From Aquila chrysaetos chrysaetos (taxonomy: Eukaryota; Chordata; Aves; Accipitriformes; Accipitridae), in the NCBI RefSeq assembly GCF_900496995.4, contig NC_044011.1, positions 16,028,041 to 16,092,040 of the forward strand: DNA of 64,000 bases, read 5' to 3'. A program made the translations under genes and the position numbers. Position 1 is the stretch's first letter. Every line of letters begins with the position of its first letter. Under the pieces are notes generated by a model. It had not been told where the DNA came from. It was given only the letters and a program-made list of their open reading frames with translations, and did not search any database. This document shows, one piece after another, positions 1 through 14,149 of the stretch.

Positions 1-1374
<1,374 letters not shown>

Positions 1375-1956
1375 TGACTAGCAGTGGAGATGTCATCTCT
1401 GGATCCAGGCTTCCCGCTTGGAGATGACATGTATTCTGAAGTTACAGTTTATACTGATTTGTAGCTATTTGAAGGTCTGAACACCTTCAGGGTTATACCT
1501 GAAACTGGTGTATGCATACACAGAGAGCCCAGTCCTGCATAGTGCTAGCTGTTCTCTCCTCTAGTTGATGCTCAGAAGCTGAGGGCTTTCAAAGTTACCT
1601 TGCACAACCGGGTCCAGTGTGCATGCATATACAAAGCACACAAAACAGTGTCATTTGCAGGATATTTACAACAGGTGTCAGCTTTAGAACTGGTTGGAGA
1701 TTAATCACAGATTTCTCTATTCATACTCCTTGTCTGCTGACAGAGACAGGAGTGGGACAGAATATAGATCTCTCTTCTTCTCCCATTGCAACAGTGAATA
1801 AAAAAGAGAAGAAACTGTATTTATACACTTTTGATTGATGTACAAAGAAGGCCTACCTGGCCTTGTTTGTCCTGGAAGACATGCAAGAAGTAGACAAAGG
1901 CTTGTCTACATGCAGTTCTTGTATCAGATAATTATCTGTGTTGGCTAAGGTGGGTT

Positions 1957-1990
<34 letters not shown>
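1957..1990. repeat. (TA)n(CA)n microsatellite
   Basis: A run of TA dinucleotides (about 1957-1974) continues directly into CA dinucleotides to 1990. It is a compound dinucleotide microsatellite in OPRM1 intron 3 and is likely length-polymorphic. Confidence 0.95.
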
Positions 1991-3245
1991 TCTTAAGGAG
2001 TATTGTGCCATTTTGTCATTTAAAGTATACTGGGAATATACCTTTTCCCTGTAGAAAAAGCCTTTGAGAAGTAGGGATTTTAGGGCACAGAAGGTACCAA
2101 GAGAAATTATTTTTTTTTTATTCAGGCTATTTTTGCTTATCTTTTGCAAAGAAGCTCTTTTGTTACAGGTTCAACATCCATATTCTGTGGTTAGTCCTGA
2201 GAATTTCCAATCCCCATCCCTCAGTGAACATCAAGCAAAACATGAAAGCAAACCTTAACGTGCATGAAAGTAACTCAAGTGCATAACAAGCACTAGAAAA
2301 AGTTTGAGTCATCTCTGTAATTCATTAAAAGGAAGAACAAAAGGCACAAGCCTAGTTCATTCCTTGCCAATATCACCTTTCAGCAATATACTTAGGTTGC
2401 TCCTGCACCAGTTTCTCACTGCTACCACTTCAGCCACAAGCTACCTGCCTCCTCAAGGTGCAGAAATCAGTGCTTTTTTGCAAAAGCAGTTGCATACCTG
2501 CCACTCAGCTGCTCCAGAAAGCCCAAATCAGAACATTACCATCTCCAAACAGACAAAAAAGTAATTGTGCCAGAAAAGAGGAGGGAGCAGGCTAAAGGGA
2601 GAAGGGCTCAAAGGAGAAGCTTTGTTAAGCATCTGATTCATACATGCCAAACTGTGGCCTGTGGAATCAGTTAGCACCTGCTCGTCTTACACACATTTCG
2701 GTGGTGGAGCAGAACTGCCAAACTTGGCATAGGCACATACATAGATGTATGCATGTATATACGTGTAGTATTTACTAGGTGTAGCAAAAATTTATTAGAC
2801 AGATTCAGCTCTTAATGATGCATTTGTAACCCTCAGTGGAGTCAATTTTGTGCATGTGTCTGACAACAGGATTGTATCTATATCTAGTACAATTCCAGCT
2901 TTTTACCGTGCAGTGTGTATGCACACATTTTCTATATTTAGTTATGTAACATTATATTATTTTTAGGAGAGCTGTTGCCTTCTAAACTTCTACCCTTAGC
3001 AAAGATTAATATGGTACTGCCCAAAGACTGAGTGAAGTAAAGTCTATTTCCCTGGGCACTGAGCAAACACAGAATAGAAGATGATCTTTCAACCTACACC
3101 AAGAAGGGAGAGAGCCAGCTGAGGCAGGGATAGACCAAGCAAGTGAAATGAGCTTTATAGTGGCAATAACGAGGAAGCTAGTCTCATAGTTGGGTTCTTT
3201 GTTGGTTGGGGTTTTTTTCTATTCAGGGAATAGTGATGAAATTAG

Positions 3246-3420
3246 TTAAGAAGAGATAAAGCACATGTAAAGAGAAGTGAAGGGGAAGATGCTGAAGGGC
3301 AAGGGAGGTGAGAGGAAGAGTGCAGAGGAGAAAGGGGAACATCGGGAATGCAATCCGAGTGAAGCAGTAAGGAAGGAAACTGAAGCAAAGAGCCAATATG
3401 CATGGAACAAAGAAGGCATA
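3246..3420. repeat. purine-rich tract
   Basis: The + strand is strongly biased to A and G over about 170 bp, with many GAAG, GGAG and AGAGG words and few pyrimidines. It lies in OPRM1 intron 3. Both strands carry short open frames of 60-80 codons there, an effect of composition and not genes. Confidence 0.6.
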
Positions 3421-4061
3421 TGCAGAGCTGTAAGGGGTTGTTTGACTACCCAGCTTTGACTGCTTTGGTAGCTCTTCCTAGACACTAGCCATCAGTTTTC
3501 CCCAGGGCCGGGGAGAAAACGACAACACTTGGAAGCTTATGTCCTCGTAGATGAGTGGATAAGGTCTCTTTGCGTGGTCTGGTAATTGAAAGAATTTGAA
3601 GTGGCCATAAATGGACCCAATTTTACTTCCCTCACCACCATCACTGCGGTCCTTGCTTTGGCAGCTGCTGCTGCTGCCAGTGGTTTATTTCTGCCAGATG
3701 TGCTCTCTGGATGCTGACCTGAGCCTTCTCACTGCTGTGCTCCCTGGTGTATAGCACACCAGCTGTCAGGTGCAGTCTTTCTCACTCTCCACAATGTCTA
3801 TAGAATACGTTCACACCAAGCCATGTTCAAACCTGAATATTAAACTTCATTTACTTTTTCTCTCCAGCAAACATTTCTTTAAGAGACAACATTTTTGTTG
3901 TCTGCTACTATCAGAATGACAGACAAGGTTGTAGGACTAATCTACACTAAAAAGATTCTATGGGACAGTACTTAAAAGCGTAACATCTAATTTTTTTTTA
4001 TGATTACTGTTTTTTAAATGGAAAAAGCCCTAGGGTGAATGCAGCTTTTGCTCTCAGGAAA

Positions 4062-4096
4062 GAAAAAAGAAAGAAAAAAAAAAAAAGAAAAAAATA
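4062..4096. repeat. A-rich low-complexity run
   Basis: This is a series of A runs separated by single G or T bases (GAAAGAAAAAAG-like). It is simple sequence in OPRM1 intron 3 with no repeat element attached. Confidence 0.85.
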
Positions 4097-7000
4097 AACA
4101 AACCCCTGTTTGCTCAAACAGTGAGCTTTTATAAATTCTATTGACAGGGCATTCTTTTCACAGGTAAGTGCTTTCTGTACAAGAAAGTCTAACTAGGATA
4201 TCTGTATTGATATGAGTATACTGACGAGCTCTTTCTTGTATAGACAAGGCCTTGGAGAGCATTTGGTATGAATTCTAATTGCAAGGCTGCGTAGTACTCG
4301 GCACACTTCACGTCATTTTCAAAGAAACATATGTTCAACAAGTTGCTTTTTTTGCCAAGTGAGAATTCTTTACTCCTGCTAAAGTTAATGAGAACTGCAA
4401 GCACTCAATCACTCAACAGCTTAAGGCCTCACACTTGTAAACACTTAAAAATAAGTATTTACTGGTAGAAGGAACAACTGTGTTTTCTCTCAGTGCAGAA
4501 GCAGTAACAGGAAACATCATAAGTACTCATATTATTCTGAGTTAAGATACTGGCCTTTGGCCTACTCTGTGGCTCTTTGGCATTACCAAAAAGGTCTAGA
4601 TTAAAAGTTTGATTATTGTTTTATCAGCATTTATAAAAAGTGGAAGAGCAGAACAAGTTCAAAACTCCTCCAGAAATGCAGCTTCTTTCAAATGCACAGA
4701 GTAACATCTGATCCATAACACTGATGGTGTGAGCATTTATAGAAATTGTACATGCTCAGTGGAGGAGCATAGTTCTGAGGGAGAAAAGACAGTGGTTAAT
4801 CAGGCATGCAAAATTGGAAGAGTTGTAAGACTGAGATGTTTCACGTCTGGGGGGGATGTATCCTGTGTTACACTCAGCTAACTCCTGCAGTAAAATGCAT
4901 AGGTTACATTTCTTCCAAAGTGAGTTTAAAGGCTTGGCTCACTTTAATTTTCATGAAGGCATATGCAATCTTGTAAATGCATTTGCATGAAGAGTTGAAA
5001 TGAGAGTAGGAGTGATGGAATCCTGGAAAAATTGCTTGCAGAGCAAAACTGCTTACCTTGAACTTTACTCTTTATGACCCGACATTGGTAGGGAATGATA
5101 ATAAAGGACCAAATGCTAGCTTTTACAAATGGCTGAGTTTTTTTAATGTCATCAACATCAACCTGATTCATAACAAAGACCTTGACAAGTATTTTGAAAT
5201 AGCTTTTACTTCAGGTGCACAGAGACTCTGCATTAATTTATCACTGAGATTAAAAAAAGTTTGAATATTTTTCAAAATTTAAAATTCATTGATAAATCTT
5301 TTTTCCTGAAAACTGTGTTCCAAATACTTTTTTTAAATATCTATCTGTTAATAACAAAAAATCATAAATATTTAGGAAAATGGATTATTAATAATTATAG
5401 AAAACTAAAAAATTTAATTTGTTTCAGTGAGTTAGTTTCTTTGTGACCCATTTAAGTTTTTATAGCAGCCTCACCTGAATGTATCCAAGCAACTAAGCAA
5501 ATTATGTATAGGCATATTTTCAGGACTATTTAGTCATCTTATGTAACTAATTTTTGTGGTTTTAGCTTCTGATGCTTTCTCCTTAACCACTGAAAGTGTC
5601 TAAATGCCATAATGGAAGCTGCAAATCCTCCTCATATGCTGAAAATGAGACCTCAGATATGCTCAGTATCAAAGACCAGAAGGTCTGGTATTTGTGCTCA
5701 GCCCTGAAAGCTTTGCCCTTATTGCTTGGATTGGCAGCCACGTGTAGAAATAAAAAGGATATTGGCTTAAAGAAAAATTATTTTTAAGTTGAAACAAGGA
5801 AAAATTGAAAGCTAGTTTCACTTTGATTAAATAAATGAAAAAAGTACTTTCTTACATCTTAATTTTCCCAGTGCTATATGACAGATTGCAAACAAGTATG
5901 GAGAATGTTGGTGCATCCTATGCAGAAACATGACAAAAGCTGGGCAGATTCTGTAACTCCAAACCCTGGCAGATTCACATCTACCTGTATTAATAGGGAA
6001 TGGCCTTTCTGTGTATTTTTAGAAAGTTGATATATCTCCCTTGTAAATAATACTGTATTTCAATAATAATTATAAAGTATTGGTTTCTTATAAAGCCCAT
6101 TTCTGGCAAGATAATGACATCTATGAAAAGCGTGTCTGAATTCAATAGATCCTTAAAAGTGAGTTTTCTTTTGTAGCTGATTTGCACTGACTTGGGCCCT
6201 TTGTGAATCTTCTAGGTAGCAGAGAAAACAGAATGTGTTTGTCAGACTATTTCATTAATGGAAATAAGAATAAACTATGCTATGAGGACTAGAACTAATT
6301 AGATGGCTTCTATGGTTGCCTGCATTTGTGGCATTCCTTAACCTGTGAATTAGAATAAACGAGGAACAAAACATTTCAATTTTTTCCTTAATAAATTAGA
6401 AAAAGTTCATTGGTAAAAAAATACAAAAGAAATGCTTCTATTTTATCTGATGCATAAAGATAAGCCAATATGGACTTCAAAATTCATTTCTGGATCTAGA
6501 CTTCCCCAAAAGACAGGGACATTCACATTTAGGATCACGTCAGTTTCTGGCCAAAAGGAGCCGAGGAGAAATATTCCCAATACAGAATAAAGAAAATCCC
6601 TAAATATAGCCTGTTAAATTGAACAAGCATTTGAGTTATGTTATGACTTGGAGAAATTTATCTCCAAATCAGAAGTCCTAACAGCCTCCACTCTGCCAAA
6701 CGCGCTTGGAAAGTGATCCAGTTAGAAAATGCACTTTCCTTCTCCCTGCCCCCAAATCCTTATCCATGTCCCATTACTTTTACAGGAGCATGTTCCCTCT
6801 CTTGTCTCAGTCAGGCTTTATCCATGACTCTGCTTTCCTGATGATAAACCCTTTATCTGCAGTGTCTCTCACCCTGTTTTCAACAGGTTCTAGTGCTGCA
6901 GGACAGCATTTGCTGGGCAGTAAAAAGGGTTGCAGACCTTCAGGACGTGCTGTGCAGTAAGCAGATCTTCTTGATGAAAACATCTGTGGTGCTTTTGTAC

Positions 7001-7573
7001 CTGTATGCAAATAGAACTTAACTTGGGTACTGTGAACACACAGGGCTGAGAGGCTGTTGGGTTTGTTTGCTGATATAAGTCCATCTCACACAGAATTTAA
7101 ACTAGACTTTAACTGCAAATCCAAAAGTTAGCCAATGTACCAACGTGAGCACAGAATCTATCATCTAAATACTAACTCCCCTGCAATTGCTACAAAAAGA
7201 ATACAAGGAGGGAGCAAAATCCTTCCATACTCATGAAATTCATAGAGAGTTCCCCTCTAGAAAAAGAACAACTGGCTTGGTATGAAATATATTCTAATTC
7301 AAATTTCAGATCTGCTAATGTTTCTTTGTCTTTGAAGGTCAGAAATGAAACTTTTCTGTGAACATTTTCTCTGCTTTTGTTGCTTCACGGCAAAGACATA
7401 GTCTTGCCTTACTCTCTGGGCTACGTGTTTAGCTTTATACAGCAGGACAGTAGCTACAAATGAGAAGTAAATTTGTCTTTTTAAAACCCCACACATGCAA
7501 ACACACACACAAACTTGTGAGTGGGAAGAAATCAAGTAATTGTTCATTGTATTTGCAATTTCTTTCCTTTCAG

Positions 7574-7612
7574 TTGGAACTTCAAGAAGCTGAAACTACT
7601 CCACTGCCGTGA
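7574..7612 (+). CDS. OPRM1: mu opioid receptor, terminal coding exon 4
   Basis: A pyrimidine-rich stretch followed by CAG at 7571-7573 opens a 12-codon frame, LELQEAETTPLP, with TGA at 7610-7612. Exon 3 ends in phase 0 after Asn-His-Gln, so the frame joins directly. The mammalian MOR-1 tail is LENLEAETAPLP; nine of twelve residues agree, including EAET and the PLP end. Together with the acceptor, the matching phase and the immediate stop, this identifies the exon although it is far too short for ordinary ORF finding. These residues form the distal cytoplasmic tail, which in mammals contributes to trafficking and desensitisation. The changes (Asn-Leu to Leu-Gln, Ala to Thr) are discussed in the findings. 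Confidence 0.93.
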   Translation: MELQEAETTPLP

Positions 7613-9060
7613 CAGGGTCTCCTGCCGCATAGCTCTCAAAGCAATTGCACACCAGTGCCACAGTGTCTCTGGGCAGTATGCTATGGGAATGTGTAGGATA
7701 CCCTTTCCCTCAAAAAAATACTACAGAGGAAAGTGCCTGCTTTTCCAGTCTGTCAAAAATTGCTTCTGCAGCACTTCTACATTGCGCATAACAGAAGCAT
7801 GAAACTTAACAGCAAGCAGAGCCAAGAGATACAGGGGCTTGCCAGGCACCAGTGTTCAAAACAGTCATGTTTACCAGGAATACATATATTAGTCTAAAAC
7901 AAAGCTACTGTACCTGTAGTGTGATCTGACATGCTCTTGACAGGTTGGAAACAAAAGTTCAAGGGCTAGACAACTATAGTTTGAAAAACGAAGGTGAGCT
8001 TTTAATGATTGGAAACAATGGGAAATGAAGTTGTAATACTGTTGGGTACTCAATTTACTCTTAAAATTTATTTGTAGAGGTGTTTTCTGTGCAGGTTATT
8101 TATGTGCTGAAGTCTCACAAGATCATCTAGAACAACACATTTGCAGTTCAAGAGGTCTTCTCTTAGAAGGATTGCATGTTCCACAATTTCAAAGGGAAAA
8201 TATTTCTTTGAGTGCTCACTTAAAAACCAAAACTCCAAGCTTCACCTTCTGCTTCTGTTTCTCACATAAAAAATACTTTAAAATCAAAACAATGAGCTAT
8301 GACTTCTTCTAAAAGATATGAGTAAATGAAAGTAATCCATGTTGTTATTGATTGTCAAATGATCCCCAAAGCAGCATAGACTCTATTAACATAAATTCCT
8401 ATGTGAACAAAAATCTGGCTATAAGTCTGTCAGAGCTAGCACAGACTGATGATGACTTCTCTTTCAAGTAGTTTCTCAAATTTCAGCTGCCCTGTCAGCA
8501 ACATTTTGAATTTGTAAGTCATCGAGCAGTCCCTACATGAAGTGCTTGGAGCAGTTAACGCATTAGACCTTTTTTTTTTAAAAAAAAAAAGTTATGTTTT
8601 GCTAGACATCTATTTTTCTCAACCAAACCCATAATATGTTTGCTTTTCTAACTAACATAATATAGTCCTCATCTCCATTTTGTATTAGCTGCTAAAACAC
8701 ATTAAGATTTATGAAAGAAACATTGTACTGAAGTAAATACCACGTTAGCTGTTTTCTAGTATGAAGAATAGAAATATCCATGTAGATAATTTGTGGTGCA
8801 ATGGTATTTTCTAGCCATTGTTTGTTACTTGCTTTGTAAATAAATCATCAGTAGTTAACCAGGGGAAAATGTACTTTCATGAATTTAAGTGTATTCTAAG
8901 ATACAACTCTATGGAACAGGGTTTTTTTTTTCTTTCTATTTCTGTAGCCAAAATGTATTTCTTATTTTCATTGTTAAATCTATGTAACTATTTGCTTTTA
9001 ATGTGAAATTGTTTGTTTCTGCCATGGACTGCATAATAAAGATTGAAGGCCAAATCCTTG
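7613..9060 (+). other. OPRM1: OPRM1 3' UTR (inferred extent)
   Basis: The sequence after the OPRM1 stop is AT-rich and non-coding. Its right end is inferred from a canonical AATAAA at 9035-9040 followed by a T/G-containing stretch. A longer form could run to the AATAAA at 9970-9975. A T-then-A homopolymer junction lies at about 8571-8590. No transposon is seen. The boundary is an inference; only RNA evidence would fix it. Confidence 0.55.
9035..9040 (+). terminator. OPRM1: candidate OPRM1 polyadenylation signal (proximal)
   Basis: This is a canonical AATAAA about 1.4 kb after the OPRM1 stop. A T/G-bearing stretch lies 40-60 bp downstream. Confidence 0.5.
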
Positions 9061-9969
9061 CAAGTTGTAAATTAAAGTAATATTTGAGTTTCATCACTGT
9101 GTTGCAGCTAAATATGTAGCCCTATATAGCAGCAGAGTATGAAACTAGATATAGCAGAAGTGCCTTAATTTTTTTTCCCTTTTCTGTTGAAAATTCCACT
9201 GTGCTGTCATAGGGATTTAATATTTAATTTTGTATTAGTTTAGCAGGACCTCCTCATAGCCATCATTAAAGTTTAAACCAGAGTTGTCACCATTCTGAGA
9301 GGCTTTACATCTAATTTTTAAACAGCATAAGACAGACTCTCAGAAGAATTTGACATTGTTTTGCACTACACAGCAGTATTATTTAGATAACAAGAAGAAC
9401 ATAGAATACACCAGAAACGCAAATGGATTTACATCATACAACGTCATTTCTATCTGACGGGTTCCAAGTAGTCTGCCATGCTCACATACAACCACCTCAC
9501 AAAATTGAAACACATTGAATGACTATTTGACAAGTCCTAACTGACAGATCAGAAATATGTTTAATTAAACTTAAAATCAGTTTCATGACCAGTCAAAAGT
9601 TCATCAGCTCTCACAGAATTTACATAATGAATTGAAACCATTATTTCACCTGTATTTAGAGTGGAATTAAGCTCACAGACAAAACACTATGATTTGCCAA
9701 CAGACAGCCTAATGTTTTTTAAGATATTTTCAGTTTCTACAGTCCGACAATTAACTGAGGAACCTAACTGTAAATATTTTTAGCAGTAGTATTGTTGTTG
9801 TAGCCTTGATGGTCTAAGGATATAAAGAAGCAAAATTTATCAGCAAAGCATTAGCAAAAATAAGTAAAAAGTCTTGTTTTCTTCCAGAAGGCTTGAATGT
9901 TCATTGGTAGTGCTTTGCAGTAAAGTAGCATACTATTACACAACTTCTGTATCTGCATTGTAAACCTTT

Positions 9970-9975
9970 AATAAA
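9970..9975 (+). terminator. OPRM1: candidate OPRM1 polyadenylation signal (distal)
   Basis: This is a canonical AATAAA followed by a strongly GT-rich stretch (ATGTTTGTGTTTCTTGTG), a good downstream element. It would give a 3' UTR of about 2.4 kb. Confidence 0.45.
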
Positions 9976-10417
9976 AATGTTTGTGTTTCTTGTGTATTTG
10001 CAACATACTATATTCAAATATACATTGATTAACATGTTATGCCATATATTAATAGCTTAGCTTTAAAAAATGCCATGCAATCAACCAATAGCAACACAAC
10101 TGCCTTGAAGGTTCTCAGATTAATTACCTGACTGCTTTAAAGAATATGTTGTATTTCTTATTTAAAAAAGGGGAAATCCCAATAGTTCATTATTTTAAAA
10201 AATTTTTAAAAAGCACATGGGCAGAGTTCGGTTTTGATCCAAACCGCCCACGTCCCTCCTGTGCTGAGAACTCACTGTAAGGGCTCGGCTCCAGGAGCCA
10301 GCCAGCATGGGAGCCTGTCTCCGGCAATGGAAAGGCAGAGTGAGCAGAGGGAATCCTTCCCTTTCCAGCTTCTGGCAGACAGAGGTTTCCCAGGCTTCTG
10401 CCTTTTAAATTAAACAG

Positions 10418-10435
10418 CCTGGGCACATGCCCAGG
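10418..10435. repeat. short perfect inverted repeat
   Basis: CCTGGGCA, a two-base spacer CA, and TGCCCAGG form an 8-bp perfect stem. It lies in the GC-rich block at 10.2-10.6 kb. A smaller one (CGGTTT...AAACCG) is at about 10230-10247. Confidence 0.8.
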
Positions 10436-11175
10436 CCCTGGAACAAGCTTGCCTGTACCGCTAAACCCAGAGGCTGGCTCCCTGTTGACCTGCATGCTCC
10501 TACACCATTTTGGAGGCTAAAAGAATTTATTAGCTTAAATACAAGCTGTTTTGTCCCAGTGGGTCTCAGTGTCCCGACAATGTTACCGGGCACATTTTCT
10601 CTATTGTTGTAGAAGTAGTCATGATTTTTAAGACTTTGGTGAATTTTTCTTAATGGAGTGACTGGACAATTTTCCTCAATCTATAAACTGATAGAGGTTG
10701 TTACCTAAAACATCCTCTAGCAAGGAGTCCCATGGCTGAGTTGTGCTGAAATATTCTTGTTTTGTTGATTTTAAAAGTTCTGCCAAATATTTTATTTGGG
10801 CATAACTATTTCTTATCTCTGGGGGAAAAAAAAGTGAATAATGGCCATTCAGTATGACATTTGAGCAAGATTATATGAATATGACTATTCAGTAAGAAAT
10901 AATCATGACTATTCTTATTCTCTTCTTCATGCCGGTCATGATTTTACAGATTTTATTGTATAACTCCTCAGCTGTTTCTTTCCTAGCATGCTCGTTGCCA
11001 TTTTGAACACTCTTGAGCACTGCATGGATGTTTTCAGGGGATTACCCACAATGACTCTTAAGATCTTTTGCCGGATCAGTAACAACTAATTTGCTACCCA
11101 CTGTTGTACATATGTGGTTGGGATTTTTTTTTTCTTCACACGCACACATTATTTTATATATATCAACTTTGGATG

Positions 11176-11758
11176 TGTCGTGGTTTAACCCCAGCTGGCA
11201 ACTAAGCACCACGCAGCCACTCGCTCACTCCCCCCACACCCAGTGGGATGGGGGAGAGAACTGAAAAAAAAGCAAAACTTGTGGGTTGAGATAAAGACAG
11301 TTTAACAGGGCAGACAGGAAGAAAATAATAGTAATGATAATAAAATTACATTAATAATAATAAAATTATTGGAATACACAAAACAAGTGAAGCACAATGC
11401 AATTGCTTATTACTCACTGACTGATGCCCAGTTAGCTCCCAAGCAGTGATCCATGTCCCCCAGCCAACTCCCCCAGTTTATATACTGGGCATGACGTCAC
11501 ATGGTATGGGATACCCCTTTGGCCAGTTTGAGTCAGCTGTCCTGGCTGTGTCCCCTCCCAACTTCTTATGCCCAGCCAGCAAGAAGGCTGGAGGGGCACG
11601 AGAAGCTGGAAAATCCTTGACTTTTAGTCTAAACATGACTTAGCAACAACTGAAAACATCAGTGTGTTATCAACATTCTTCTCACACTGAATGCAAAACA
11701 TAGTACTATACCAACTACTAGAAAGAAAATTAACTCTATCCCAGTCAAAATCAGGACA
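11176..11758 (-). mobile_element. solo LTR of an endogenous retrovirus (reverse orientation)
   Basis: The element starts TGTCGTGG and ends CAGGACA on the + strand, i.e. TGTCCTG...CCACGACA on the - strand, 583 bp. Flanking 5-mers are GGATG (11171-11175) and GCATG (11759-11763), a 5-bp target duplication with one mismatch. Read on the - strand it carries a palindromic TGACGTCA (11492-11499) just upstream of a TATATAAA (11477-11484), as expected of a U3 promoter. No gag, pol or env sequence is next to it, so it is a recombined solo LTR. The 5-bp duplication suggests an ERVL/class III type. It belongs to the same family as the LTR at 57240-57829. Confidence 0.9.
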
Positions 11759-12865
11759 GCATGTCATCCATCATTTGATCCCCCAGTCACCCAATACCAT
11801 GAGCTCTTTGTCACATCTGGCCTAGCTTTGACTATTTTAAATAACTGTGTTTTATAAACACTGTTACTTCACTGCATGCCCCTCATACATGAAACATATG
11901 ACAAAATGGGACAGCAACTTTCTGGGACATCACTGGAAACCTCCTTTCCACTTACTATTTATTCCCACTGTTTCTTGCCTTTCATTTAGTTTTCAATTCA
12001 TGAGGGATTTTTTTTTCCTTTATATCATTATACTTTTGTTTCTTTAAAAGCCTTTGGTGAGGTACAGAGTCCAAGAGGTTTTTAAGAATGGATGCACACT
12101 GCATCTCAGCTGGATCACTTTTTTCCACGTGCTCATCAGCTCCTCCAATGATCTCTGAGATGCTGGGTCTGTTGCTCTTCATTCTGCCATACTTGCCACC
12201 TGTCTATCCATTCTGCTCCTCCACCTACCTGGCTTACTGAAAAATCAGAATTACCTGTCAGTAGTTCCCCTTTCTTCAGGCCCTTCTTTTTTCAAAAAAT
12301 ATGAGGTTCCCAACTGCCATATTTTATTTTAGTTCTAAAGTCAATTTTAAAGTGCATAATACAACACAGTTAGTAGCTCAGCAATTTCATACCTGAGTTC
12401 TTTTAGAACCCTTGAGTGAATAACATCTGGCCCTCACTATTTGATCCTATTGGAAAACCTGATTTATTCTAAGCCACTTTAGTTGACACTTCATTCTGAG
12501 ATGCCTCTTCAGGCTTCTCCTCTATGGAGACTGCAACACAGAAGCTCTCCTAAGTTCCCCTGTAATGAACTCTCATGTGAAGGATTGACACATCTTTTAA
12601 TTTTCCACTATATCTTTTATTTTCTAGCTATTTATCGGACCCTTGGCAGCCTTCCAGTTTGTCATGCTATTTTTACTCTAGATCTGAATATCTTTTCATA
12701 CTACCAACATATAACAGGAGTAGTCAAAGAAGCTAAGTCCACAGCAAAGCAGCTAACTGAGCTATGATTGCTGTCAAAGTCAGACACTGCATCATTTGGA
12801 GAAATATCACAATACCAGAGAAGTAACTTACTGTATCCAGAGATTCCTTCAAAACACCATTCCTA

Positions 12866-12885
12866 TGATTCTGTGATTGCATAGT
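12866..12885 (+). mobile_element. possible CR1 3'-tail remnant
   Basis: CCTATGATTCTGTGATT resembles the repeated 3' end of CR1 elements, but nothing upstream is recognisable as CR1 body. It may be a decayed fragment or chance. Confidence 0.25.
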
Positions 12886-12934
12886 ACTGCACACAGGGCC
12901 TCAGTGAATTTTGGGATATAGAAGAAATCAAATA

Positions 12935-12960
12935 AATGCTCTATATTGATGGCCTTGCTT
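12935..12960 (+). repeat. 26-bp direct repeat, copy 1
   Basis: This 26-bp sequence begins AATGCTCTATATTGATGG and recurs without mismatch at 14150-14175. Similarity stops abruptly on both sides. The copies flank about 1.19 kb. Confidence 0.9.
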
Positions 12961-14149
12961 TATGTCCATTCTGCACCCACGTTTCTCTGTGAATAGAACT
13001 GAGATGAAGGAATCCAGCAGCTGCTGAACACACCACTCTCAGCTGTTCCCAGCCTGCATAAGCCCCTGGAGAAGAGCCATTGTCCCCAAGGAGCACTTTA
13101 GCTGACATCAGGAACTAGCCTAATGACAAAAGCCAAGAGGATCCCACAGAGAGGAAAAAGCCGATGCATAATCACATCAACCCCCAAGTTCCATTTGTTT
13201 CCTAGACACCACCGAGCCAGAAAGTCAGTGAGCATCCAGACATAGTAAACCATGTGCTGGCATCAAGAAAGAATGGGGAGGTAACATGAGAGAAACCACA
13301 GTAGGTTCAGTTCTCAAAGACACATATTTGTGTAGTAGGCAGCCACGATAAGTCAGCCCCCTGGGCATGAGCTGTGGAGAATGGCCTGAACCATGATGCA
13401 TTTAGGTAGCACTGACAATTCAGTTTCTCCAGCCTTCAGTCTTTCAATGATTTTGTTGCTCTGGAAGAGATGAAACCCCACTATGTGAGTTTGCATCTTC
13501 CCTGATGCACTATCTACCACCTGGATAGGAAGCAGTGATAAATTCTGTTTATGATCCAAGGGAAGCTGCACAGACACTGCATGCCTCCCCAGCAAGACAT
13601 AGCTGACCTCTGGGATGTAGAGCCATTGCAGCCTCCCAAAGTCCCACCGTAAAATGACTCATCAGGTTAAGGGTTGGACATAGTGTTTTCTTTGGATGAG
13701 GATCTTTGCAGCCATTTCATACTCCTACTCTCTCTGTTAAAATTTACAGTAAGGATCAGCACAATAACTATACACACACCTGTATTCAGTTTTTAATGTA
13801 GCATCAAATTAATTCCACTGCACCAAAACCTCCTTTGGCATTAGCTGAATAAACAAAATATATTTTTTCTTTGTTGGACCATTCAGTGAAAGTTTTGGAG
13901 TGATTTGTAGTATCAGGCTAAATTCCTAAGTGCTACCTTAGTGAGGAATATAAAAATAGTATGGCTAAAGATGAAAGACTGACATTTATTGTGTATTATT
14001 CCAATTAATCACTTCTAATCCAACAGTCTTTTCTGGAGTACATAAAAATTTGAACACACCCACAGATTCACAGATTGATGTGCTGATATTAGTTGCAACA
14101 AAACACCTTGAGCTTAAAGAAAGGTGTGTTAAAGCCTGTAAAATTATTG

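Larger units (their letters stand above)
9061..11175. other. possible distal OPRM1 3' UTR, then intergenic
   Basis: No coding exon or recognisable transposon is seen. The left part may be distal 3' UTR (see the signal at 9970). A distinctly GC-richer block lies at about 10205-10600 inside otherwise AT-rich sequence. Its open frames on both strands (60-100 codons) show no domain. Confidence 0.6.
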
